Shown: positions 1-7,464 of the stretch, piece by piece
Numbering within the stretch: the first letter of the stretch is position 1
Layout: every line of letters starts with the position of its first letter
Source: Chryseobacterium sp. SORGH_AS_0447
GTDB taxonomy: Bacteria; Bacteroidota; Bacteroidia; Flavobacteriales; Weeksellaceae
Direction: 5' to 3'
DNA length: 64,000 nucleotides
Assembly (NCBI RefSeq): GCF_030818695.1
Contig: NZ_JAUTAR010000001.1
Span: 3,900,501 to 3,964,500 of the forward strand
The notes under the pieces: generated by a model
What the model saw: the letters and a program-made list of their open reading frames with translations, nothing else
What the model was told of the DNA's origin: nothing
Databases searched by the model: none
Program-made: the position numbers and the translations under genes

Positions 1-30
1 AACCAGTAATTCTTCTATCTTTTCTATCAT
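1..30 (-). CDS. N-terminal start of a leftward gene, possibly phenylalanyl-tRNA synthetase alpha subunit (partial)
   Basis: The reverse strand reads an ATG at 30-28 followed by nine open codons to the window edge, giving MIEKIEELLV. This short start resembles the N-terminus of PheS from related Bacteroidota. Ten residues are not enough for a firm call. A -7-like element (TATTTTTG on the minus strand, 63-56) lies about 26 bases upstream and supports a real gene start. The rest of the gene is outside the window. Confidence 0.4.
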   Translation of the reverse strand, partial: MIEKIEELLV

Positions 31-55
31 TGTTTTACCCTTTCAAAATGTTTTG

Positions 56-63
56 CAAAAATA
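56..63 (-). promoter_or_regulatory. -7 promoter element for the leftward gene at the window start
   Basis: The minus strand reads TATTTTTG, matching the Bacteroidota -7 consensus TAnnTTTG, and lies 26 bases before the ATG at 30. No clear -33 TTG is visible. Confidence 0.4.
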
Positions 64-105
64 CGGTTTTTCACCCGAATAAATTTCTTAAAATTGTTAA
101 AAAAA

Positions 106-128
106 TCTGCCTCTTTGCGGGAGGCAGA
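106..128 (-). terminator. Intrinsic terminator of the YceI gene
   Basis: An 8-bp stem (TCTGCCTC with GAGGCAGA) closes a 7-base loop. On the minus strand it is followed by a run of seven T. It sits just past the stop of the leftward YceI gene. Confidence 0.75.
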
Positions 129-160
129 CTTCAATCACTTATTTCACTTAAATAAAAAAA

Positions 161-820
161 TTATTTCTTTTCCAAAGCTTTTACGTTGATCTGAAGCGTT
201 ACCTCGTCTTTTATCACGCCGTTGGCGGCCGGAGCTTTAAAGGTTACCCCAAATTCTTCCCGCATCACGTCCTTCGGCTCGGTAGCGATGCTGGCCACTC
301 CGTTTTTCACGGAAACATTGGCCTTAAACTGAATCGGCTTGGTAATTCCCTTAATCGTCAGATTCCCGTCCAGAAGGGTGTTATAGTCGCCTTCCGCAGA
401 TGAAGCCACTTTTGTAATTTCAAAAGAAGCCGTCGGGAATTTTTCCACATCGAAAAAATCTTTGCTTTTCAGGTGCCCGTTCAGCTTATCTAAATTTTCC
501 TGATCGCCTTTAAGATCTTCCGAAGTTAAGGATGCCATATCGGCAACGAATTTTCCGCTTTCCAGCTTTCCGTCTTTTACGGTAACGTCGCCGCTCTCAA
601 ACTTTATGGTTCCGAAGTGGCTGGTGTTTTCAGATTTTAAAATTTTATAACCTTTCCATTCTACCCTGCTGTTCAGAGTGTCCACCACATACTGAGCGCC
701 CTCTTTAGTTGTTGCCACCTCATTGCTTTCGCTGGTAAGAGGCTTTTCCTTTTTACAGGAAACCACCGCCGCCAAGGCAAAAAATGCGGGAATGACTAAC
801 GAAAACAGCTTTTTCTTCAT
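161..820 (-). CDS. YceI-family lipoprotein
   Basis: This 219-residue protein has a lipoprotein signal peptide with a lipobox ending at Cys22 (VVSCKK), so it should be anchored in the envelope. Residues ~45-217 match the YceI lipocalin-like beta-barrel pattern: VDTLNSRVEWKG near the start, then FESGDVTVKDGKL, and GNLTIKGITKPI in the middle. YceI proteins bind long polyprenyl or similar lipids; the ligand here is unknown. It is a single-gene unit ending in the hairpin at 106-128 and is divergent from the ABC ATPase gene at 906. The family call is secure; the physiological role is not. Confidence 0.9.
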   Translation of the reverse strand: MKKKLFSLVIPAFFALAAVVSCKKEKPLTSESNEVATTKEGAQYVVDTLNSRVEWKGYKILKSENTSHFGTIKFESGDVTVKDGKLESGKFVADMASLTSEDLKGDQENLDKLNGHLKSKDFFDVEKFPTASFEITKVASSAEGDYNTLLDGNLTIKGITKPIQFKANVSVKNGVASIATEPKDVMREEFGVTFKAPAANGVIKDEVTLQINVKALEKK

Positions 821-893
821 GATTTATAAATTTTTATTGCTCCTGCTAAAATAATAAAAAAAATTCTTCTTTCCTAGAAACATTTCAAATCCT

Positions 894-901
894 TACTTTT
901 G
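894..901 (+). promoter_or_regulatory. -7 promoter element directly before the ABC ATPase start
   Basis: TACTTTTG matches TAnnTTTG and ends only four bases before the ATG at 906. Transcription should therefore start at or almost at the start codon, giving a leaderless or near-leaderless mRNA. No clear -33 TTG is seen. Confidence 0.5.
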
Positions 902-905
902 TAAT

Positions 906-1841
906 ATGCTATTAGAAATTCGTCATCTCAACTTTTCCTATACCAAAGAAAAACCGCTGTTTCAGGACCTTAATCTGAATCTTGAAGCCAGTAAGATCAT
1001 TGCGCTGGCCGGAGAAAGCGGATGCGGGAAATCGACTTTGCTGAGCCTGATCTACGGACTGATCGACTGGGAAAGCGGAGAAATTATTTTCGACGGCGGG
1101 AAACTGTTCGGGCCGAAAGGGAATCTTGTTCCGGGTGAGGCCAACATGAAATTTGTTGCCCAGAATTTCGATCTGATGCCGTATGCCACCGTGGCTGAAA
1201 ATGTGGGAAAATTTATTTCCAATATCAATTTAAACAAGAAAAAAGAAACCGTAGCCGAACTTCTTGAAGTGGTAGGCCTGGAAGATTTTGCCAACGTCTT
1301 ACCGAAATACCTCAGCGGTGGCCAGCAGCAGCGGGTGGCTATTGCACGGGCACTTTCCGTGCTTCCGAAACTGCTGATCCTCGATGAGCCTTTCAGCAAC
1401 CTGGATTTCCCGAGAAAGATCGAACTTCGGGAAAAATTGTTCCGCTATGTGAAACAGAACCATATTTCGCTGCTAATTTCCACCCATGAGCTTCAGGACA
1501 TCATCCCCTGGCTGGATCGGATCATCGTTCTTCAGAGCGGAAGCGTAATCCAGGACGGCAGCCCTGAAGAAACCTATAGAAATCCTTATAACAGCTATGT
1601 TGCAAAACTTTTCGGCGAAGTAAATATTTTCAGCGAGACGGAAAAAACGGATTTTCAGCTACCCAAATTTTCCTATTATCCCCAAGAGATCCGCATCACT
1701 GAAAACGGTACGGAAGCGGAAGTCGTGGAAAGCCGGTTTGCAGGAAACCATTACTGGAACAAAATAAAGGCCCGCAATAAAGAACTGGTAATGTACACGG
1801 ATCATAAAACAGAAGGAAGAATAAGGATCTCATTTGACTGA
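906..1841 (+). CDS. ABC transporter ATP-binding protein
   Basis: The 311-residue cytoplasmic ATPase has all nucleotide-binding motifs: Walker A GESGCGKST at 36-44, Q-loop near 85 (VAQNFD), signature LSGGQ at 136-140, Walker B LLILDEPF with Asp160/Glu161, and switch His194 (STHE). Residues ~255-311 form a small C-terminal extension like the TOBE regulatory domains of PotA/FbpC/MalK-type importer ATPases. No permease or binding-protein gene is adjacent, so the substrate cannot be inferred. The -7 element ends four bases before the ATG, which suggests a very short leader. Confidence 0.9.
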   Translation: MLLEIRHLNFSYTKEKPLFQDLNLNLEASKIIALAGESGCGKSTLLSLIYGLIDWESGEIIFDGGKLFGPKGNLVPGEANMKFVAQNFDLMPYATVAENVGKFISNINLNKKKETVAELLEVVGLEDFANVLPKYLSGGQQQRVAIARALSVLPKLLILDEPFSNLDFPRKIELREKLFRYVKQNHISLLISTHELQDIIPWLDRIIVLQSGSVIQDGSPEETYRNPYNSYVAKLFGEVNIFSETEKTDFQLPKFSYYPQEIRITENGTEAEVVESRFAGNHYWNKIKARNKELVMYTDHKTEGRIRISFD

Positions 1842-2052
1842 ACGGATTTCATTTTCCCGGAGTCCGGAAAGGAACGGCTGTAGCCCTAGCCCCGATTGCC
1901 GTGGAAATCCTTTTTTTGAAGAAAAAAGATTGCAACAGAAAGCGGGAAAAAGCTCCTGAAAAATCCTGTAACGTTCACATTCACTAAAAATTAACCCTGA
2001 ATTACCGGATAAAAAAAAATACAAATATAAGATCGGTTTAAAAAAACTTTTC

Positions 2053-2060
2053 TTACATTT
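2053..2060 (+). promoter_or_regulatory. -7 promoter element for a small RNA
   Basis: TACATTTG matches the TAnnTTTG element. No protein gene follows on the plus strand; a foldable ~110-base segment ending in a T-run does. No good -33 TTG was found at the usual spacing. Confidence 0.45.
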
Positions 2061-2064
2061 GTAT

Positions 2065-2178
2065 CTACACAGCATAAGGAAATTTTTGGTTAATTCTCTT
2101 TCTGCCTCCTGAGACGAACATCAGCAATCCTGCGATAGAGTCTTTCGAAAGATTACACTGTCCAATTCTTTCCTTTTT
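2065..2178 (+). ncRNA. Structured small RNA, candidate 6S-like RNA
   Basis: The segment between the ABC ATPase and the PhnA-like gene has no good coding frame but can fold as one long rod. AAGGAAA at 2075-2081 pairs with TTTCCTT at 2169-2175, TTGG at 2085-2088 pairs with CCAA at 2162-2165, and a large central open region follows. A small hairpin on the 3' side (AGTCTT/AAGATT, near 2138-2153) and a possible apical stem CTGA/TCAG complete the fold. The closing stem ends in seven T, so it doubles as a terminator, and a -7 element sits at 2053-2060. A closing stem, open central bulge, 3'-side small hairpin and ~110-base size are 6S RNA hallmarks; a flavobacterial 6S family is known. The identity is inferred from architecture only. 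Confidence 0.45.
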
Positions 2179-2523
2179 TTATGCCTTTTTCACAAATTCC
2201 GACTTCAAGGCCATCGCCCCGAAACCATCTATTTTACAGTCGATATTATGGTCGCTGTCCGGACGCAAACGGATATTTTTCACTTTCGTTCCCGCTTTTA
2301 CCGGCTTTGGTGCTCCTTTTACCGGAAGATCTTTAACAACCACGACCGAATCCCCATCCTGAAGCTCATTCCCGTTCGAATCAAGAATTTTTCCTGAAGC
2401 GGATGCCTCAGCAGCTGTTTCCTCAGGATTCCATTCGTAGAAGCACTGGGAGCAAACCATCATGTTATCGCTAGGATAGGTAAACTCGGAGCTGCATTTA
2501 GGGCAAAGTACAGTATCACTCAT
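2179..2523 (-). CDS. PhnA/YjdM-type zinc-ribbon protein
   Basis: The 114-residue protein begins with a four-cysteine zinc ribbon (Cys7, Cys10, Cys24, Cys27) and continues with the PhnA domain (residues ~45-113: [19 protein letters not shown] and the [10 protein letters not shown] segment). This is the usual length and order for YjdM/PhnA proteins. Despite the historic name 'alkylphosphonate utilization', the family has no established role in phosphonate breakdown in most bacteria, and no phn genes are nearby. A -7 element lies at 2545-2538, 15 bases upstream of the ATG. Confidence 0.9.
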   Translation of the reverse strand: MSDTVLCPKCSSEFTYPSDNMMVCSQCFYEWNPEETAAEASASGKILDSNGNELQDGDSVVVVKDLPVKGAPKPVKAGTKVKNIRLRPDSDHNIDCKIDGFGAMALKSEFVKKA

Positions 2524-2537
2524 ATTTTTATTTTTTG

Positions 2538-2545
2538 CAAAGGTA
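2538..2545 (-). promoter_or_regulatory. -7 promoter element for the PhnA-like gene
   Basis: The minus strand reads TACCTTTG (TAnnTTTG). A TTG lies 15 bases further upstream at 2563-2561, slightly closer than the usual 17-23 bases. Confidence 0.5.
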
Positions 2546-2681
2546 GAGTTTTAAAGTTTTCAATTAAAATTTTACGGTATGAGATATTTCGTTCTTTGCC
2601 GCTTGCATTGTTCATGATTTATGATAAGAAACAGGAGATAAAACACCAAACCCGAATCCCGAGAATGTCAACTTAAATTCG

Positions 2682-2689
2682 TATTTTTG
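2682..2689 (+). promoter_or_regulatory. -7 promoter element for the rRNA methyltransferase gene
   Basis: TATTTTTG matches TAnnTTTG 28 bases before the ATG at 2718. Confidence 0.5.
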
Positions 2690-2717
2690 CAGATTCAAAA
2701 TAGCAGAACCCAATTTT

Positions 2718-3923
2718 ATGGAATTGATACACAGAAACCTGGCCATCGGAATCCACGATGCATTGCAGGAAACGTTTTTCGAGAAAAATAAATACGCCGA
2801 TAAAGTGATCGAAAGGCTGCTGAAGGCGAATAAAAAATGGGGAAGCCAGGACAGAGCCGTTGTTTCTGAGATTTTCTACAATATCATCCGCTGGAAGAAA
2901 CGCCTTGAATATTATATGGGCGAAGGCGTAAAACCCAACAACGTTTATAAATTAATCATTGCTTACCTATTGTGGAGCAAGACCAACTATAAAAAATTTG
3001 AGGAATTCGACGGCATTAAGATCGCCGATATCCTAACCAAACTTAAAAAAGGAACTGTTCCTACCAAAGCCATCGAATATTCCATTCCGGACTGGCTGGC
3101 GGAAACCCTGGAAAAAGAACTGGGCCCGAAATGGGAAAAAGAAATGGATGCCCTGAACGATCAGGCACCGACGGTTCTGAGAGCAAATTCCCTTCGTACC
3201 ACCACCAAAGAGCTGATCTCCGATCTTTCGGATGAAAATATTGTTTCTTATCCGATCCGTAATTATCCGGATGCCGTACAGCTGGAGGAGAAAAAAAATG
3301 TATTTCTTACGACTGCTTTCAAAGAAGGTTTGTTTGAAGTTCAGGATGCTTCTTCCCAGAAAATCGGGTATTTCCTGGACGTGAAAGAAGGCCAGCGTGT
3401 CGTGGATGCGTGTGCTGGCGCCGGTGGGAAAACCCTTCACCTTGCCGCGCTGATGGGAAACAAAGGACAGATCATCGCACTGGATATTTTCGAATGGAAA
3501 CTGGCTGAATTAAAACGACGCGCCAAAAGAGCCGGAGCCCACAACATCGAGACCCGTCTGATCACGGATAATAAAGTCATCAAAAGACTTCATGATAAGG
3601 CAGACCGGTTATTGATCGATGCTCCCTGCTCAGGATTGGGTGTTCTGAAGAGAAATCCGGACAGCAAATGGAAAATCGACCAGGATTTTATCGATAGAAT
3701 CAAAGGAGAGCAACAGCAGATCCTTCAGGATTATTCCAAGATGCTAAAAGTAGGCGGAAAAATGGTATACGCTACCTGTTCTATCCTGCCTTCCGAAAAC
3801 AACGGCCAGGTAGAAGAATTCCTGAAAAACAATCCGAATTTTAAAATGATCAAAGATGAAAAAGTAATGCCGAGCGAAGGCTATGACGGTTTTTATATGG
3901 CTTTGATTGAAAGGGTTTCGTAA
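2718..3923 (+). CDS. RsmB/NOP2-family class I RNA (cytosine-5) methyltransferase
   Basis: The 401-residue cytoplasmic enzyme has an N-terminal NusB-like helical region (~1-140) and a C-terminal methyltransferase domain. S-adenosylmethionine motif I is DACAGAGGKT (~235-244). The two cysteines that define the m5C mechanism are in DAPCSG (motif IV) and YATCSI (motif VI). RsmB methylates C967 of 16S rRNA; the precise site in this family member cannot be read from sequence. A terminator follows at 3946-3976. Confidence 0.9.
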   Translation: MELIHRNLAIGIHDALQETFFEKNKYADKVIERLLKANKKWGSQDRAVVSEIFYNIIRWKKRLEYYMGEGVKPNNVYKLIIAYLLWSKTNYKKFEEFDGIKIADILTKLKKGTVPTKAIEYSIPDWLAETLEKELGPKWEKEMDALNDQAPTVLRANSLRTTTKELISDLSDENIVSYPIRNYPDAVQLEEKKNVFLTTAFKEGLFEVQDASSQKIGYFLDVKEGQRVVDACAGAGGKTLHLAALMGNKGQIIALDIFEWKLAELKRRAKRAGAHNIETRLITDNKVIKRLHDKADRLLIDAPCSGLGVLKRNPDSKWKIDQDFIDRIKGEQQQILQDYSKMLKVGGKMVYATCSILPSENNGQVEEFLKNNPNFKMIKDEKVMPSEGYDGFYMALIERVS

Positions 3924-3945
3924 AAAGAAATAACATCTTATATAT

Positions 3946-3976
3946 AAACTACTCTACTTTTGGAGTAGTTTTTTTT
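3946..3976 (+). terminator. Intrinsic terminator after the rRNA methyltransferase gene
   Basis: A perfect 9-bp stem (AAACTACTC/GAGTAGTTT) with an 8-base loop is followed by an eight-T run. Confidence 0.85.
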
Positions 3977-4025
3977 GCATTAAATATTAATTGAAAACTT
4001 CATATTAAACTCCTGTTGCAGCACA

Positions 4026-4058
4026 AAACGCCTGTGAAATGATACTTCACAGGCGTTT
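4026..4058 (-). terminator. Terminator hairpin between converging genes
   Basis: A perfect 13-bp stem (AAACGCCTGTGAA paired with TTCACAGGCGTTT) closes a 7-base loop just beyond the stop of the leftward catalase. The T-tract is weak on both sides, so orientation is inferred from position. Confidence 0.65.
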
Positions 4059-4110
4059 CTAATAAACTTATTAATATATACATCTGTCAGAAATCACAGG
4101 ATCAAAAAAG

Positions 4111-5064
4111 TTATTCCTCTTTGTTTCCATTAATCCCGATATTCTGATCGATTTTTCCTCCTGACTCCTTAAACTCAGTGAAAGCATCTGCCAACGCCTG
4201 TAGTTCTGCATCAAGTCCCGGTGCAAATTCTTCGGGACGTTCAGGCATCTGCGGAACTAAGAACGATTCGCGGGGCTCCGTAAGTGTGGTAAGCTGGGTA
4301 CCGTCATTAAAAGGAGACGGGCCGCTGAAAATCTGCTCCATCATCGATCCGTCTAAACGGAAAGTGTATTGTTCTCTGTGGAGCCCCAGGTCAAGCAGCC
4401 TCTTTACCTCAGGAAACTGTGAAGAATCAAATTTCGGTACAGGCAGCACTTTTCCCCAATCTACCCCCAGTTTTTCCAGTGCCTTGGCAAAAGCCGCCTG
4501 GTGGGCTTCGTCCCGGACAATAAGAAACGCAACGGTGGCCCGCAGGGTTTTGTTGGTGCTCATTTCATAGATCCTGCACTTCTGAAGCCTACCGGTAGCT
4601 TCCAGCACAAGATTATCCATCAGATCGAGTACAAGGTTTCCGTGGTTGTGTACATAACTGCCGCTCCATGGGTTGCCGGCAGCATCTACCGGAAGAGCTG
4701 ACTGAGCACCGATGATGTAGTGATGCGGATTCTGTTGTTCTTTCGCCATATCGAGGGCAGCGTCCCCGTTTTTACCCGGTGCTTCATACTGATCTCCCTG
4801 ATACCTCGGAGAACCGTCCAGAAGCTGGGAAATTGTCTTGGTGATGAGCTCTACGTGAGAAATTTCCTCAATACCTACGCCCTGGATCAGATCCATATAC
4901 GGCGTGGCATTACCGCGGAAATTAAAACTCTGGAAGAGAAACTGCATCATGGTACGCATCTCGCCGAACTGACCTCCTAACCCTTCCTGCAGGGCATTGG
5001 CCGCGGATGGATCCGGTTCGTCAGGCACAATGGGATTGATAAGCTTTTGTGAATGATAAAACAT
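4111..5064 (-). CDS. Manganese (non-haem) catalase
   Basis: The 317-residue protein matches the dimanganese catalase family, which disproportionates hydrogen peroxide in the cytoplasm. Ferritin-like metal ligands are visible: Glu35 in GQFGEM, the Glu67-x-x-His70 pair in EEISHVEL, the Glu in LVLEATGRL (~155) and the His in RDEAHQ (~187). Length is slightly above the ~270-300 usual for the family because of an acidic C-terminal tail. It is a lone gene ending at the hairpin at 4026-4058. No clear promoter element was found in the long spacer upstream. Confidence 0.92.
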   Translation of the reverse strand: MFYHSQKLINPIVPDEPDPSAANALQEGLGGQFGEMRTMMQFLFQSFNFRGNATPYMDLIQGVGIEEISHVELITKTISQLLDGSPRYQGDQYEAPGKNGDAALDMAKEQQNPHHYIIGAQSALPVDAAGNPWSGSYVHNHGNLVLDLMDNLVLEATGRLQKCRIYEMSTNKTLRATVAFLIVRDEAHQAAFAKALEKLGVDWGKVLPVPKFDSSQFPEVKRLLDLGLHREQYTFRLDGSMMEQIFSGPSPFNDGTQLTTLTEPRESFLVPQMPERPEEFAPGLDAELQALADAFTEFKESGGKIDQNIGINGNKEE

Positions 5065-5454
5065 ATATTTTATTTTTGGTGTTGGATATAAAATCAGCCA
5101 ACTTTATGCCACCCAGCCACAATATGGTACGTAAAATATTGAAAATTAATACTTTATGATTTAAGCCATATAAAATATTCAAGCTTTCCTTTTTTCATTT
5201 CAAAACCTGCAGTTTATAGTGATTAACATAAACAATTTATAGTAAGAATATGGAAAATCGCATAATCATTCAGAAGTGTATTTCTTTTATATGTAATCAG
5301 GTATAATAATTATAACAAAAAATCTTTTCTGAGTATAGTCAAAATATCTTTTGACCTTAAAAATTAACAGTTAAAAGTCTTGTTCAATTCTCGTTCAGAT
5401 TAATATTATAGTTGATACTCCATAAAAAATTCAAACAGTTTCTCCGTTAAAATC
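5065..5454. other. AT-rich intergenic spacer
   Basis: This spacer lies between the divergent catalase and PNGase F-like genes. It is AT-rich with no convincing coding frame, hairpin or repeat. The only clear signal is the -7 element at its right edge (5455-5462). Confidence 0.6.
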
Positions 5455-5462
5455 TATCTTTG
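5455..5462 (+). promoter_or_regulatory. -7 promoter element that fixes the start of the PNGase F-like gene
   Basis: TATCTTTG matches TAnnTTTG. Its last three bases are the TTG at 5460 that opens the longest reading frame. Since transcription starts downstream of this element, that TTG cannot be the start codon. Confidence 0.6.
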
Positions 5463-5480
5463 CGGAAATTTATTTTTCGT

Positions 5481-7145
5481 ATGCATCAAAAAATTTTACT
5501 GAGTATCTTTACTTTTTTATGCTGTTATTCTTTTGCACAGACGTATGAAGTGCAATACATGAGTTCCTATAACGGAAAAGTTTCTGCTGAGCAATCTCCT
5601 ACCGTGGTGATCGCCAACGAAAAAGAAAACTTTATCCTGAATCAGAAAATCAAAGATCAGAAAGCCGATTTCCCTTTTGAAATCACAAAAGTAGAAAAGC
5701 CTTCCAATACGGTTTTTTCCTATGCCTTTCTAAAACCTGATGAGATTATATCAGCCTCTGACAAGGAATCGATTGGCAAACAGACTTTCGAATATACCAA
5801 TGAAACTAAGAAAATTCTGGGCTATATCTGTAAAAAAGCCGTTACCAAAATCAATTCAAACACCATTGAGGTTTGGTATACGAATGACCTGAAAATTCAT
5901 GGCGGGCCTTCTACCATCGGACAAAACCTAGGCTTCGTACTGGAAATTGAAAGAAATAAAACGTCTGCCATTACAGCAATTTCTATTAAAAAAGTAAAAA
6001 AATCAGGCATCGATAATCTCCTCAAAGGAGCGGTAACTTCAACAGACCAGCTGGGCTACAGGGATCTTTTGTGGAAAAGCCGGTTTACTACGCTTAAGGT
6101 TTTCGACAATGAAATCATTAATTTTTCAGATCAATCGAAATCGGATGACCAGATTAAAAGATTCGCCAACGGAACCATTATTCTCAAAAAAATTAAATTT
6201 CCTAAAATTACGGAAGGTGAAAATATTTTCGTGGAGCTAAAACAGCAGTCCAACGGAGATGCATACGACAGGACCGGAACGGTTTTCTTTATTCCACAGG
6301 ATAAATCACAGTCGTTCTTCAACGGCCTTGAGAATGGCGTAAAAACCTTGCCGCTCTATGAAAATGGAAACGGGAAACAGTATTACGGAATTATGACGAC
6401 CGACCAATACAATCCTCCCGTTGAAATGATGCGTTTCTTTACGGCTTTCGGGATCAATAAATTCAATAACCTCCAGTTAAAAGATAAAAACTGGCAGACT
6501 GTAAGCCCTTACCGTGAAGATATTACCGACCTTAAGCCTTCTTTAAGTGAAAAAGAACTGTGGATCGGAGCCTTTATCGGAAATTACGACAAGGGTGGCC
6601 ATAAAGTGAGCCTGGAAATTACAATTCACAAAAGCGACCAGGGTATTTATAAGAACAATGCCGTCATCCCTTTGTTCAATACCCTGAACATTATGGAAAT
6701 GGCAGGACAGGAATATTCGACGATGTTTGATAAAGATCAGGGGCTGCTGGTAGAATTTACCCTGAAAAAAGATCTTAAAAATGCGCAACTGAAATATACG
6801 ACGACCGGGCACGGCGGCTGGGAAAACGGTGATGAGTTCCTTCCGAAATTAAATTCCATACTTGTAGACGGAAAGCTGGCTTTCTCTTTTGTACCGTGGA
6901 GAACCGACTGCGGATCTTACCGATTATACAATCCTGCTTCGGGAAATTTTCCGGACGGGCTTTCTTCTTCCGACCTCAGCAGATCCAACTGGTGCCCGGG
7001 AACGGTAACCAATCCGAACTTCATCCCTTTGGGTGATTTGAAAGCCGGGAAACACACCATCCAGATAAAAATTCCTCAGGGCCCGAGAGAAGGATCAAGT
7101 TTCAGTGCCTGGAATGTTTCGGGAGTATTGTTGGGAACGGAGTAA
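5481..7145 (+). CDS. PNGase F-like peptide:N-glycosidase with N-terminal GLPGLI-type domain
   Basis: The start is the ATG at 5481 (MHQKILL...), giving 554 residues with a Sec signal peptide ending near SFAQ; an in-frame TTG at 5460 is part of the promoter. Residues ~20-175 resemble GLPGLI domains, with GYICKKA, an EVWYT segment and GQNLGFVLEIER at the family-signature position. Residues ~195-554 resemble flavobacterial PNGase F, which removes N-glycans from asparagine by cleaving the amide bond. Visible matches include VFDNEIINF at the start of the first jelly-roll, GGWENGDEF, a Trp-Arg-Thr-Asp-Cys segment and SNWCPGTVTNP. The overall size and order fit PNGase F-II, which carries an extra N-terminal domain. 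No T9SS C-terminal signal is visible, so periplasmic or Sec-dependent secretion is likely. Confidence 0.8.
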   Translation: MHQKILLSIFTFLCCYSFAQTYEVQYMSSYNGKVSAEQSPTVVIANEKENFILNQKIKDQKADFPFEITKVEKPSNTVFSYAFLKPDEIISASDKESIGKQTFEYTNETKKILGYICKKAVTKINSNTIEVWYTNDLKIHGGPSTIGQNLGFVLEIERNKTSAITAISIKKVKKSGIDNLLKGAVTSTDQLGYRDLLWKSRFTTLKVFDNEIINFSDQSKSDDQIKRFANGTIILKKIKFPKITEGENIFVELKQQSNGDAYDRTGTVFFIPQDKSQSFFNGLENGVKTLPLYENGNGKQYYGIMTTDQYNPPVEMMRFFTAFGINKFNNLQLKDKNWQTVSPYREDITDLKPSLSEKELWIGAFIGNYDKGGHKVSLEITIHKSDQGIYKNNAVIPLFNTLNIMEMAGQEYSTMFDKDQGLLVEFTLKKDLKNAQLKYTTTGHGGWENGDEFLPKLNSILVDGKLAFSFVPWRTDCGSYRLYNPASGNFPDGLSSSDLSRSNWCPGTVTNPNFIPLGDLKAGKHTIQIKIPQGPREGSSFSAWNVSGVLLGTE

Positions 7146-7412
7146 AAAAAACCTTCTCGCAAACTGAATTACAAGAAGGTAAAAACACAAATGATGAAAA
7201 AAAATTATTTCGAGCCACAAAGTAAGTTGTAAAATTTGTCAAATAAATTACCATATATTAAGAAATATATCATAATTATTTCGTATGTAAAGAATACAAA
7301 AGTCGGTAAGTGAAAAAAATTAACTTTAATCCTACTTTTTAATTCAAATAGTTAATATTTTTCGTTTTAAAAAATTAATTAATTAAAAAATTCAATTAAA
7401 TAAAAATTTTTG
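7146..7412. other. AT-rich intergenic spacer before asnB
   Basis: A weak hairpin (ACCTTCT/AGAAGGT, 19-base loop) follows the PNGase F-like stop but has no T-run on the plus strand. The rest is very AT-rich with no coding signal up to the asnB promoter. Confidence 0.55.
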
Positions 7413-7443
7413 TTGTTTTTTTTAAACTACACTAATACTTTTG
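7413..7443 (+). promoter_or_regulatory. asnB promoter (-33 TTG, 20-base spacer, -7 TACTTTTG)
   Basis: TTG at 7413-7415 and TACTTTTG at 7436-7443 are 20 bases apart, matching the Bacteroidota two-part promoter. It predicts a leader of roughly 15-20 bases before the ATG at 7465. Confidence 0.75.
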
Positions 7444-7464
7444 TTTTAAATTAAATGATAAAAT

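Noticed and set aside
1830..2075. 81-codon minus-strand frame between the ABC ATPase and the small RNA
   Set aside because: Unlike any protein pattern, rich in Phe/Cys/Lys from T-rich DNA, and overlaps both the ABC gene end and the promoter of the small RNA.
7145..7183. Hairpin after the PNGase F-like gene as a terminator
   Set aside because: The 7-bp stem has a long loop and no T-run on the plus strand; too weak to call.
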